From Rhodocytophaga aerolata (GTDB lineage Bacteria; Bacteroidota; Bacteroidia; Cytophagales; 172606-1): a stretch of DNA of 64,000 nucleotides. The stretch spans positions 62,001 through 126,000 of the forward strand of contig NZ_JAUKPO010000001.1 of the NCBI RefSeq assembly GCF_030503435.1, read 5' to 3'. Below the pieces are notes generated by a model. That model saw only the letters and a list, made by a program, of their open reading frames with translations, made no database searches and was not told the origin of the DNA. Position numbers and translations under genes: made by a program. Below are positions 17,225-25,720 of this stretch, piece after piece; the stretch's first letter is position 1; the number at the start of each line of letters is the position of its first letter.

Positions 17225-19441
17225 TCATTTTTCAAACTTTTTTATTAAAGCCAGTTTATTCTGCACATCCACTTTCTTAAATATATTTTGAGCATGTGTT
17301 TTTACTGTGAACTCCGATATAAATAACTCCTCTCCTATTTTTTTATAAGTAATTCCTTCAATCAACCGTTTAGTTATTTCCGTTTCTTGAGATGTAAGGT
17401 TATATACTTTACAATTATGCTCAAATCTGATTTTTTTCTGTTCCATCCCATCTATAAGTATTTCTTCTTGCCCATCCGACATGATTTTTACAGAATGAGA
17501 AGCAAATTGGTTGAGCAAGGCTTTTCGTTGCCTGCTATGGCTGGTAAGCACAGCCTCCACCTTGTATAGTAATTCTGTCATAGAGAAAGGCTTTTGTATA
17601 ACATCCAGCGCACCCATGTTGAGGCCTGCTAATTTATCTTTTTGAGTAGATTTAGCTGTGATAAACAAAAAGGGAATGTGATTATACCGTTCAGTGTCAG
17701 AAATAATTTTGGCAAGCTTAAAGCCATCCATCCCGTCCATCATGATATCAGAAATGATCAACTGAGGAATTGGCATTTCTTTTAACTTCCGCAAAGCCTC
17801 GGTTCCATTCCGGGAAGCATACACATTATATTTTTTACCCAGTTTTTTTAGTAGATAACTCAGCAGTTCCAGGTTATCTTCTACCAGAAGTATAGTTTGT
17901 TGGCTATCCTTAAATACAGGTTCATCTACCTGATAATTCTCAAAACTAAAGCTTGGCCGATCATCAACCTTAAATTCAATCTCCAGTTCTTTATCAGTAC
18001 TGATATGCTTTTCAAGTGTTATGATTATTTCTGTACCTGGCTCTTTTTCCGGGTTACTATGAATGATAATATGTCCGTGTAAACTATCTACAATACTTTT
18101 TACGATCGATAAACCTAGTCCCATACCCTGAGAATTACTTTTCTCATTATTGATCTGGTAATAGGGTTCAAAGAGTTTGTTATGAAGCTCTGGAGAAATC
18201 CCTATTCCTTTATCTTTTATTGAAAAATGAATTTCATTAGCATGCGCCTGCAGTTTTACTTCTATACTTCCTTCTTCTGGAGAAAACTTAATAGCATTCT
18301 CAATTAAATTATTAATAATGCGGTCAAGAGATTGAGGATGAGCCTTGATCAATAGATCCGGTTCTATATACTCTATCAGTTTTATTTTTCTCTTGCTGCA
18401 ATACACTTTGAATAGCACTAAATTGTCAGCAAGTATGCGGCTAAAATTAGATACATAGCGATGACTATATACATCTAATCCTTTGTTAAAACGTTCTAAA
18501 TCAAAGAAATTAATAATGTCTTTGCTCAGTTTGTCAATATTGTTTTTTACTACTTTTAACTCATCTGCCAGTTCTTCCGGATCATCTAGTTTGGCTATGT
18601 ACTCCTCAAAATAGTTTTTAATGAGCGTCAATGGGGTTTTGGTTTCATGAGCCAGATTGACAAAAAAGTTTGTTTTCTGTTCATTACTCTGCTCTAATTG
18701 CCTGGTTCGTTCTTTTACTTTTTCTGTTAAACTTTCATTTAATTCCTGCAATTTATTGTATTCATATCTTTGCTGATGGACTGTTTTCCTAACAAATAAC
18801 ACAGTCATCACAAAAAAGCCTGTATTGGAACACAAATATTCATATGCCTGGCTGGCTTGAAAATAGGTTACAATTGGCACTCCAAACCATGAGGAGTAGG
18901 CTATATAAAGGCCAATCATTTCCATTACATCTGGTTTGCCCTTATTTTCCTTGTACTTCCCTATAACAGACTTTGTGATGGAATAAAACAGAATCAGTGA
19001 ATAAACGATAGGAAAAGACATCGCTATTTTAGCAGCATATTCCAAGTCATCGGTTCTATAGTATAGATAAACAAAAAGCACATAAGGGATAAATAGATAA
19101 ATGAACCAGCCATAGTAGGTATGAAACCGCAGATTTTTTAAATCAAATCCTTTATAAAAGTAATAGGGAAAATAGGCTGCCATCAAGAATCCGGTACTGT
19201 ATGAAATACAGTTTTGTAACTGTACCGGTATTTCTATGTTTTTGTCTGGCAGCAGGCCTCCCACTATGTTATAGATGATGAGCAGAAATAACAAGATCAG
19301 GTACCGTAATCTGCTTTTATCGGTGGGTCTGGAGATAAAAAAGATTAACTGGTAGAAGAACATAACTATTTCCAGGGCAGAGAACACAAATGTCACCACG
19401 TGCATCTCCGTTCCCGGTATGCGCATTTCAAGTAAACCCAT
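17225..19441 (-). CDS. Membrane hybrid histidine kinase with REC and LuxR-type HTH
   Basis: This 738-residue protein combines a full signalling chain. It has about seven N-terminal transmembrane helices (residues 12-220), a coiled coil, a HisKA domain with phospho-acceptor H265 (NLAHETKTPL), and a HATPase domain (NLIENAIKF, DKGIGI, GMGLGL). A receiver follows with D565 (SDIMMDG) and K617-P618, then a C-terminal LuxR-type helix-turn-helix at about 682-738 (LTSQETEITKRL.EG, FTVKTHAQNI). The DNA-binding domain is therefore fused to a membrane sensor. It starts 18 bases after the acetyltransferase stop, so the two form an operon. The linked palindromes at 16960 and 17089 are plausible targets. 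Confidence 0.88.
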   Translation of the reverse strand: MGLLEMRIPGTEMHVVTFVFSALEIVMFFYQLIFFISRPTDKSRLRYLILLFLLIIYNIVGGLLPDKNIEIPVQLQNCISYSTGFLMAAYFPYYFYKGFDLKNLRFHTYYGWFIYLFIPYVLFVYLYYRTDDLEYAAKIAMSFPIVYSLILFYSITKSVIGKYKENKGKPDVMEMIGLYIAYSSWFGVPIVTYFQASQAYEYLCSNTGFFVMTVLFVRKTVHQQRYEYNKLQELNESLTEKVKERTRQLEQSNEQKTNFFVNLAHETKTPLTLIKNYFEEYIAKLDDPEELADELKVVKNNIDKLSKDIINFFDLERFNKGLDVYSHRYVSNFSRILADNLVLFKVYCSKRKIKLIEYIEPDLLIKAHPQSLDRIINNLIENAIKFSPEEGSIEVKLQAHANEIHFSIKDKGIGISPELHNKLFEPYYQINNEKSNSQGMGLGLSIVKSIVDSLHGHIIIHSNPEKEPGTEIIITLEKHISTDKELEIEFKVDDRPSFSFENYQVDEPVFKDSQQTILLVEDNLELLSYLLKKLGKKYNVYASRNGTEALRKLKEMPIPQLIISDIMMDGMDGFKLAKIISDTERYNHIPFLFITAKSTQKDKLAGLNMGALDVIQKPFSMTELLYKVEAVLTSHSRQRKALLNQFASHSVKIMSDGQEEILIDGMEQKKIRFEHNCKVYNLTSQETEITKRLIEGITYKKIGEELFISEFTVKTHAQNIFKKVDVQNKLALIKKFEK

Positions 19442-19459
19442 AAGTAGATAGATTAAAAA

Positions 19460-20035
19460 TTAGCTGGTTTTTCTCATACAATAGAGTGTATGCCCAAAAT
19501 TGAGTTGATTATAGACTTCAAAACCTGATTTCAGGTAAAAGGGAACATTATCAGGCATGGAAGTTTCTAAATAGAGAGGTCTTTTCTTATGCTTGCTTTC
19601 CGCAATTATTTCATTTAATAAAGTCTTTCCTATACCTTTACCTTGGTGTGCAGGATCTACGCCCAGGAACCATAAATAGAAAACGGGCTGCTCTTTTGGA
19701 TACCCACTATGTATTTTCGATTCTCTGCTTAATACACGTTTCACACGGTCTAAACCTATTACTTTCAGAGCTAATTGAGCATCTAATGCTATAGTTTTCA
19801 GGGTTGTTTTTTTACTATCAGGCAGTAAAGTGAGAGCGCAGGCTTTTTTGTCATTGGAAAGGTAGATAGTCCCAAACAAGTAGCATACTTCGAAGGAGTA
19901 TTCCATTAACTTTTTTATTCGCACCTTCCGCTTCTCATCCTGCTTTACCGTGTAGTTGACACTGTTATTCGTATCAAATGCTTTAGATAGAATTTCTACA
20001 ATTAGTGGCTTGTCACTATAAGTTGCTTTAATCAT
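19460..20035 (-). CDS. GNAT-family N-acetyltransferase
   Basis: This 191-residue protein has the GNAT acetyl-CoA binding motif A (LGVDPAHQGKGIGKTLLNEII) near residues 123-143 and the motif B strand PLYLETSMPDNVPFYLKSGF. Such enzymes acetylate small molecules or protein amines, but the substrate cannot be read from the sequence. It is upstream of the hybrid kinase gene with an 18-base gap. Confidence 0.85.
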   Translation of the reverse strand: MIKATYSDKPLIVEILSKAFDTNNSVNYTVKQDEKRKVRIKKLMEYSFEVCYLFGTIYLSNDKKACALTLLPDSKKTTLKTIALDAQLALKVIGLDRVKRVLSRESKIHSGYPKEQPVFYLWFLGVDPAHQGKGIGKTLLNEIIAESKHKKRPLYLETSMPDNVPFYLKSGFEVYNQLNFGHTLYCMRKTS

Positions 20036-20149
20036 TAGGCTGGTTTTATTTTTGTAAACAAACTAGCGCAAATATTATATTATTTCAGGTTTATATGCAT
20101 TACTTTTTAAATAAATTTTCAAAAATATATATAGAAATACTTATATAAA

Positions 20150-20470
20150 CTACGTATTTGCTTGCTTATCAGTCAAATCAGCGTCTTCAACTTTTTCTAT
20201 AATATACACATCTTCTTCCTTTTTGTCAGGCATAAACTTTCTAGTGATAGAAGCCCTGTAGCCAAGTGCACTTAGGATCTTAAGCAGAAACTGAGGTACA
20301 TAATAACTCATGCTGCCATTCTTAATTTTAACTACGCCTTTATAATTCAGATTATGATCCGTACACCATTTTTTTAAAGCACCATGTTTTGCACTCATTT
20401 CTTTTAAATGCTGCTGAATCAATTCGACACACTGACTATAGCTGCGTGTATGCGGTACATTTTTTTCCAT
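20150..20470 (-). CDS. Small HTH-like protein, 106 residues
   Basis: Residues about 14-75 have an XRE-like helical pattern (VELIQQHLKEMSAKHGALKK, then NLNYKGVVKIKNGSMSYYVP) followed by LLKILSALGY. The tail is charged. It lies just left of the double operator of the transfer operon and is read away from it, so it is one candidate for the regulator of the GTAGTCG sites. The DNA-binding assignment is moderate. Confidence 0.55.
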   Translation of the reverse strand: MEKNVPHTRSYSQCVELIQQHLKEMSAKHGALKKWCTDHNLNYKGVVKIKNGSMSYYVPQFLLKILSALGYRASITRKFMPDKKEEDVYIIEKVEDADLTDKQANT

Positions 20471-20642
20471 TCTTTTAAAATTGCCTATAGCAATAGCGTG
20501 AAGCTTCCAGTTTATACAATAAATAGTTAATAGACAGGCATTTAACCTATCTAGGTGTTGTCAAATCAAATAATTCAATTAAATTTTTTGTAAAGAAAAG
20601 ATTGTAATTTCAATTCACTAGCAAAAAAATAATATTTTTTTC

Positions 20643-20703
20643 TTGCAAAAGTAGTCGCAATTAAACTACATTTGATAAAGTAGTCGTAAAACAGCTATTA
20701 AGT
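20643..20703 (+). promoter_or_regulatory. Two overlapping promoter-operator units before the transfer operon (copies 3 and 4)
   Basis: Unit 3 has TTG at 20643, the operator GTAGTCGCAATTAAACTAC at 20651-20669 and the box TACATTTG at 20667-20674. The TTTG that ends this box also serves as the upstream box of unit 4: TTG at 20672, operator GTAGTCGTAAAACAGCTAT at 20680-20698, and a weak TATTAAGT from 20696. Both units keep the 8-base and 24-base offsets seen at the other sites. The two operators lie 29 bases apart. They precede the gene at 20725. Confidence 0.72.
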
Positions 20704-20724
20704 TAAGTTTTAGTCATTACTTCC

Positions 20725-21285
20725 ATGATGCATTACATGCTTCTTTCTATCCAACTTATACCCCATTACCTAATCCTGGCAGCTCTAGTAATTGTTGCAC
20801 ACTGGATCTGGATATTTGGTATCAAAAAAGGTAGGCACCAAAGTAAGATTACTACTAAAGGGTATCAAACAGGAGGTAGTTACTCCAATTCGTCTTCTCA
20901 GTATAATGCTGATCAAGAGGCTTTGATCATTTCAAGACCCTCCTTACCAGAACAATTTCTTGTAAATAAATTTTCCGGTTCTACCCACGAAGCATTAAAT
21001 GCCACAAGTTCAGATGAACTTGTGGCCAGCCAGATACCTGCTGAAGAACAGGAAGACACTCACTACTTAGGCGAGCTAACCCAAAAGCAGGCTGATTTTG
21101 ATATTGTATCCGCCATAAAAGCATTAGCAGAAGAGGAGTTAGATGCAGACGGTTTTAAAACACTTCAGGAGATAGCTACTATTACTGTAGCTACAGACAA
21201 ACAGTATCCCGATGTTGTGGAGGAGATCAAAGATATACTTACCTCACCTGCTGATGGATCCAAGGACATACCTTTTATCATATAG
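20725..21285 (+). CDS. First gene of the transfer operon, membrane-anchored protein of unknown family
   Basis: This 186-residue protein has one N-terminal transmembrane helix (residues about 10-32, ending WIFGIKKGRH) and an acidic, polar C-terminal part (EEQEDTHYLGEL, KALAEEELDADGF). It sits where CTnDOT-type elements have small genes before traE. I recognise no family, so no symbol is given. A second ATG directly follows the first. Confidence 0.6.
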   Translation: MMHYMLLSIQLIPHYLILAALVIVAHWIWIFGIKKGRHQSKITTKGYQTGGSYSNSSSQYNADQEALIISRPSLPEQFLVNKFSGSTHEALNATSSDELVASQIPAEEQEDTHYLGELTQKQADFDIVSAIKALAEEELDADGFKTLQEIATITVATDKQYPDVVEEIKDILTSPADGSKDIPFII

Positions 21286-21330
21286 CCAATAATTCATAAT
21301 CAATAATTTAACACCCAAATCCTTCAACCC

Positions 21331-21645
21331 ATGAAAAAGCGTTTCCTTTTAGTTACCGCTATGTTTATTTTATGTGTAGTAACCCTGCAGGCCCAAGACG
21401 AAATTGAAGTTCTGAAAAACCAGATTGCCTCCACTAATACCAGTATGCGAAGTACGTATATTATGATTCGGAACCTGATCTATGTGATATGCGGAATCAT
21501 CGGTTTATCCATTCTACCAGGAAAATACCAGAAAATGCAATCTGGTGATCCGGATGCAGGTAAATCTATGCTGAACTGGGGTGGTGCACTCGTATTTGTC
21601 GCTGTAGGTGCATACGTTCTTCAACTTATCTTTTTTGCCGGATAA
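21331..21645 (+). CDS. traE: Conjugal transfer protein TraE (DUF4134, pilin-like)
   Basis: This 104-residue protein has a signal peptide (FILCVVTLQAQ), a short extracytoplasmic segment and two transmembrane helices around the motif KYQKMQSGDPDAGKSMLNW. This matches the DUF4134/TraE family of Bacteroidota conjugation systems, small integral proteins compared with VirB2. The stop overlaps the next start (ATAATGA), so translation is coupled. It is the first of four consecutive genes sharing this two-helix module. Confidence 0.85.
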   Translation: MKKRFLLVTAMFILCVVTLQAQDEIEVLKNQIASTNTSMRSTYIMIRNLIYVICGIIGLSILPGKYQKMQSGDPDAGKSMLNWGGALVFVAVGAYVLQLIFFAG

Positions 21646-22190
21646 TGATAAGAAGGGCTTGGTTGGCATTAGGATGTATCCTGATGTATATACCTACACA
21701 GGCAGAGAGCCTTTCAGGATATTATTTGCGCTTCCTGCGCAATGAAAGTATTTTCCAGTCATTGGTAAGCCTGGTGTATGTATTTTGTGGCATCCTGAGT
21801 TTCTACAACCTTGCTTTGGCTTTTCAGAAATTTGCCGATGGAGATGCCCATGCCGGAGCGAATGCCAGGAACTGGTGTCTTTCTCTGCTCTTAATTGCTG
21901 CATGTACTTTTTTTCTAAGCACTTTAATGGCTGACTCTAACTCAATCGCAAAAATCAATTTAGGAGATGCCTTGCGGCAAGTAACCGGAAGTATGAATAG
22001 CACCTTTGATGTGATAAGTCAGCTGGTATATGTCACCTGTGGTATTATAGGTTTGATGGTGCTTCCTGGAAAATTCCGGGCACTCCAGGAAGGACACCGG
22101 CATGCTGGCCGTTCCATTACTAGCTGGGGGTTGGGACTCGTATCTGTGGTTTCAATCGTGTTCATTATTCACCAAGTCTTTTTCCAATAA
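21645..22190 (+). CDS. Transfer protein with two DUF4134-like modules
   Basis: This 181-residue membrane protein has a signal-like N-terminus and then two copies of the module found in TraE. The first reads SLVYVFCGILSF, FQKFADGDAHAGANARNW. The second reads QLVYVTCGIIGL, KFRALQEGHRHAGRSITSW. Each copy would form a two-helix hairpin. The second copy resembles TraE most (CGIIGL..LPGK). It is translationally coupled to traE and to the next gene. An internal duplication of the pilin-like unit is the simplest reading. Confidence 0.7.
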   Translation: MIRRAWLALGCILMYIPTQAESLSGYYLRFLRNESIFQSLVSLVYVFCGILSFYNLALAFQKFADGDAHAGANARNWCLSLLLIAACTFFLSTLMADSNSIAKINLGDALRQVTGSMNSTFDVISQLVYVTCGIIGLMVLPGKFRALQEGHRHAGRSITSWGLGLVSVVSIVFIIHQVFFQ

Positions 22191-22669
22191 TGCTTTTACA
22201 AACCATTATTAGCGAGTTTAGCTCCCGATTTGTTCAGACAGAGAGAGCTAACATGGTGCAGCTAGTTACACTACTATCTTATATCGCAGCATTGGTGATG
22301 GCCGTCCGTATGGTACGGATGCTGCAACGGGGAGATCAAGGGTTCAATGCATCACTTTGGAGATGGTGTATGGGTATCCTATTTACTATTCTTTTTCCAA
22401 ACTTTCTCAGCACCGTACTATTACGCCAGCAAGTAAGCGAGGTAATCATGGATGCACCCGCTACACCTGTAAAAGGTGAAAATTCTGGTTACCTAGAAGA
22501 TGTTGCGATACAGGAATGGGTAAGCAATACAGAGGCAGAAAAACAAAATCAGCCTGCTCTATCACCAGGCAACGGCAATTATGAAGGATCAGAATTAGGC
22601 GGCACTATTAATAATCCGAATGCAAAGCCTGAAAACTTTGGAGAAGATCTGCAAATCTCAAATCAGTAA
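22190..22669 (+). CDS. Transfer protein with one DUF4134-like module and acidic tail
   Basis: The first 85 residues of this 159-residue protein again show the two-helix module: TLLSYIAALVMAVRMV, MLQRGDQGFNASLWRWCMG, then FLSTVLL. The last 70 residues are polar and acidic, rich in Gly, Asn, Glu and Pro, and probably exposed. There is no cleaved signal peptide. The start overlaps the stop of the preceding gene. Exact role unknown. Confidence 0.65.
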   Translation: MLLQTIISEFSSRFVQTERANMVQLVTLLSYIAALVMAVRMVRMLQRGDQGFNASLWRWCMGILFTILFPNFLSTVLLRQQVSEVIMDAPATPVKGENSGYLEDVAIQEWVSNTEAEKQNQPALSPGNGNYEGSELGGTINNPNAKPENFGEDLQISNQ

Positions 22670-22676
22670 GTAGACT

Positions 22677-22877
22677 ATGGGAGAGTTATTTAAAATTCAA
22701 AATGATCTGTTATTTACCTGCAAACTCATCACATTTATCGCCTTGATGATTGCCGGGCTAACTATTGCTATTAAACTGTATCAGGGACAGGAAGTGGATG
22801 AACGACTGTTCAACTGGTTTAAGGGAATAGCTATTGTACTTGGTTTCTCTTATATGTTAGGTGCTTTTATCAGGTAG
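22677..22877 (+). CDS. Small transfer membrane protein, one DUF4134-like module
   Basis: A 66-residue protein that is almost nothing but the module: CKLITFIALMIAGLTIAIKL, YQGQEVDERLFNWFKGIAI, VLGFSYMLGAFI. The W and the preceding G/E-D step line up with TraE. It starts 7 bases after the previous stop and is followed 4 bases later by the traF start. Confidence 0.65.
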   Translation: MGELFKIQNDLLFTCKLITFIALMIAGLTIAIKLYQGQEVDERLFNWFKGIAIVLGFSYMLGAFIR

Positions 22878-22881
22878 TGTT

Positions 22882-23199
22882 ATGCCACAATATGAAGTCA
22901 TCCGGGGCGCGGATAATGAGATCGAATTTCAAGGACTGAAAGGCAAGTATGTATATTACCTGTTTGGAGGCCTTGCCGGAGTAGTACTAATAGGATTATT
23001 ATTCTTTCTTATACTACCCTCCTCTACTCTTGCAGGACTATTAACACTAAGTGGAGCAGCAGGTGTCTTCTATTTGTCATTTCAATGGAATAAAAAGTAC
23101 GGCCGCTGGGGAATGGAAAAGCAAAAAATTCAAAAGCAAATACCAGATTTTATAGTAATGAGCCGTCCCTACACACTTATCAGGAAAAAAAATGCCTAA
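22882..23199 (+). CDS. traF: Conjugal transfer protein TraF (DUF4133, VirB3-like)
   Basis: With ATG 22882 the protein is 105 residues. It begins MPQYEVIRGADNEIEFQGLK, then has two adjacent hydrophobic helices (about 25-70) and ends with MSRPYTLIRKKNA. This fits the DUF4133/TraF family, the VirB3 counterpart that works with the VirB4 ATPase at the inner membrane. The gene overlaps the traG start by 8 bases. The GTG at 22861 overlaps the previous gene and is less likely. Confidence 0.85.
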   Translation: MPQYEVIRGADNEIEFQGLKGKYVYYLFGGLAGVVLIGLLFFLILPSSTLAGLLTLSGAAGVFYLSFQWNKKYGRWGMEKQKIQKQIPDFIVMSRPYTLIRKKNA

Positions 23200-25696
23200 T
23201 CCTAAACGCAAAATTGACGAAGTATTTCCTATTCTATCTATTGAAGAAGGAATTATTGTGGGGAAAAATGGGGATCTTACAGTTGCCTTTGAACTAGCTA
23301 TGCCGGAAGTATTCACTACCTCTACGGCTGATTATGACCGCATGCACAGTGTATTTTCCCGGGCACTTGGGGCAATAGAAACTAATATCATCTTACACAA
23401 GCAGGATTGGTATCTGGTAGAAAAATATGAAGCGCAATACGAGCGATACCCAGACAGTGTAGCCATATTAGGCCGAAGTGATGAACGTAGTTTTGCTGAA
23501 CGCGAATATATTCGCCACCGCTGTTTGCTATTCGTCACCCGCCCTATGGATGTTGTGCTGAAAAAGAAGAGCAGTCACTCTTCCCTCCTGTCTCCCCGGC
23601 TTATTCCTAGAGAAGTAATTGATTCTGCCTACAAACAACAGCTATTGGAAATTGCTGAGCAGTTTGTCCGGACATTAGAGGAATCTAAGCTTTTTAAGGT
23701 AAAACGACTGCAGGAAAATGAACTGGACTATCAGCTGACAAAGGAGAGTATTTATCAAAATTATTTCTCTCTATCATCTGATGACTTATCTCTGACAGAT
23801 ATTGAAATGGATGGAGATTTCAGGGTAAACGGGCAGTTTTGTGGTATCACAGCTATAGGAGAATTGGATGAGTTTCCAGTACAATTAAGCAATAGTTCTC
23901 CAATAGAGAAATACCAGGTAGGTAAGCATATATTACCAGGAAGCCTAGGTTATCGGGTGGGCTTGAGCCTGCCATTCAACCATATCTACAATCAGATTTT
24001 CTATATTGATAACAGCCCGAAATTACTAAAGCAGCTGGAAGGCGAAGCCCGCCGGATGACTAGCTTTTCCCTGCAAAGCCGCCAAAACATTGTGAATCTG
24101 GAACTGAAAGAGCAATTCATACAAAAGGCTTTAGAGACTGGAGAGAAAGTTATTAGGGTCCATGCGAATGTGCTCACCTGGCATGCCGACCGTGAAAAGA
24201 TGCTAACTCAACGGTCCATGGTTAATGCCGGATTCTCACGGATGGGATTCACTCCACGACAAGCTGTAAGTGACGCCCCGGTATTGTACTGGTCTTGTAT
24301 TCCAGGGAATAGTGCTGAAATTGGCAAAGATAATCTGGCCATGTGTTTTGCACCTGAAGGTGCTTGCCTTCTGGCACTAGAAAATAATTATGGGGATAAA
24401 TCTTATAATAACCTGGGGGTAAAACTTACGGACCGTACTGGTAGACCTGTATGTGTAGATATTTTCATCGAACCCCGTAACAAAGGAATTATTGATAACC
24501 GGAATGCCTTGCTAGTAGGGCCATCCGGGTCCGGTAAATCTTTTCTAACTAACCTGATGCTTTATCATCTGCTGGAGCAAAAGACAGATGTGATTATGGT
24601 AGATACTGGCCATTCTTATAAAAGACTTTGTGCCTTAATGGGTGGCGTATATGTGAGCTTTGATAAAGATAAGCCGCTAGAATTTAATCCTTTCTATTTC
24701 GACACAAAGAAGCTTTCTGCTGAGGAAGTAGATGAAAGCAAACAAAATGTGGTAGCTCTGCTTTTATCTCTCTGGAAATCAGAAGTGGAAGCCATTTCTA
24801 AATCAGAAGAGGTAGGAATTGAGAACCTGGTTAATGCATATTATATGTATTTAGCCGGCAATGAAGCATACGTCTATCCTTGTTTCAACAGCTTCTTTGA
24901 GTTCTTTACAGAGCAGTACCTCCCAAAACTAGAACAGTTCAATATACGTGAGAAGGATATAGATCTGCATAATTTCAGGTTTGTGATGGCAAGATTCTAT
25001 AAAGATGCTTACCTGGGATATTTGCTCAATGCAGGTCCGGATAACCAGATCAATCGCTTACTGGACGAACGTTTTGTAGTATTTGAGATGGATAATATTA
25101 AGGATAATCCTACCCTGCACACAGTTACGACGATTGCTATTATGACGCTGTATGTTCGCAAGTTAATGCGGAAGAATTCTGTTTTTAATATGCTCGTCAT
25201 TGAAGAAGCCTGGCGTTTAGTAGGTGATCCCCGGTTTGCTAAGTTCCTCAAATGGGTAGCCAAAACAGCACGAAAGCATTTTGGTAGTCTGGTGAGTGTA
25301 ACACAGGAACCTACCGATCTGATGTCTCCCCTGGTACAGGATGCCATAATCAAGAACAGTGCAATTAAAATTTTACTGGATTTTTCTTCCTACAAAAACC
25401 AATCACGCATGGTGCAGGAAATCCTGGGCTTATCTGATGAAGAGACAGCTCTATTGATGTCAGTAAACCAGGGAAGAGATCCGGACCGCAAATACAAAGA
25501 AGTATTTATTTCCTGGAATGGCTATGCCAAAGTATATGGAGTAGAGGTAGGCAAAGAATCGTATGCAGCTTATACAACAGAAAAATCAGAAGTTAGAGCA
25601 ATAGAAGATTTGCAGAAGAAATATGGCAGTATTGAAAGAGCTATTGTTAGTTTTGCTAGAGGAGAGCATTTGTCCTCCCATAAAGAAATTAACTAA
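23192..25696 (+). CDS. traG: Conjugation ATPase TraG (VirB4 family)
   Basis: This 834-residue ATPase has a VirB4-type N-terminal domain (residues 1-400) and a motor domain with Walker A GPSGSGKS near residue 440 and Walker B LVIEEAW near 667. A conserved TARKHFGSLVSVTQEPTDL segment follows near 690. It is named TraG after the Bacteroides scheme, where TraG is the VirB4-like motor and not the coupling protein. It would power assembly of the type IV secretion channel at the inner membrane. Confidence 0.93.
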   Translation: MPNPKRKIDEVFPILSIEEGIIVGKNGDLTVAFELAMPEVFTTSTADYDRMHSVFSRALGAIETNIILHKQDWYLVEKYEAQYERYPDSVAILGRSDERSFAEREYIRHRCLLFVTRPMDVVLKKKSSHSSLLSPRLIPREVIDSAYKQQLLEIAEQFVRTLEESKLFKVKRLQENELDYQLTKESIYQNYFSLSSDDLSLTDIEMDGDFRVNGQFCGITAIGELDEFPVQLSNSSPIEKYQVGKHILPGSLGYRVGLSLPFNHIYNQIFYIDNSPKLLKQLEGEARRMTSFSLQSRQNIVNLELKEQFIQKALETGEKVIRVHANVLTWHADREKMLTQRSMVNAGFSRMGFTPRQAVSDAPVLYWSCIPGNSAEIGKDNLAMCFAPEGACLLALENNYGDKSYNNLGVKLTDRTGRPVCVDIFIEPRNKGIIDNRNALLVGPSGSGKSFLTNLMLYHLLEQKTDVIMVDTGHSYKRLCALMGGVYVSFDKDKPLEFNPFYFDTKKLSAEEVDESKQNVVALLLSLWKSEVEAISKSEEVGIENLVNAYYMYLAGNEAYVYPCFNSFFEFFTEQYLPKLEQFNIREKDIDLHNFRFVMARFYKDAYLGYLLNAGPDNQINRLLDERFVVFEMDNIKDNPTLHTVTTIAIMTLYVRKLMRKNSVFNMLVIEEAWRLVGDPRFAKFLKWVAKTARKHFGSLVSVTQEPTDLMSPLVQDAIIKNSAIKILLDFSSYKNQSRMVQEILGLSDEETALLMSVNQGRDPDRKYKEVFISWNGYAKVYGVEVGKESYAAYTTEKSEVRAIEDLQKKYGSIERAIVSFARGEHLSSHKEIN

Positions 25697-25720
25697 TGGT
25701 TTTACTTAAAATTTAAATGC

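Noticed and set aside
22861..22881. GTG start for traF at 22861
   Set aside because: It overlaps the preceding gene, and the family's N-terminus starts at the ATG at 22882.
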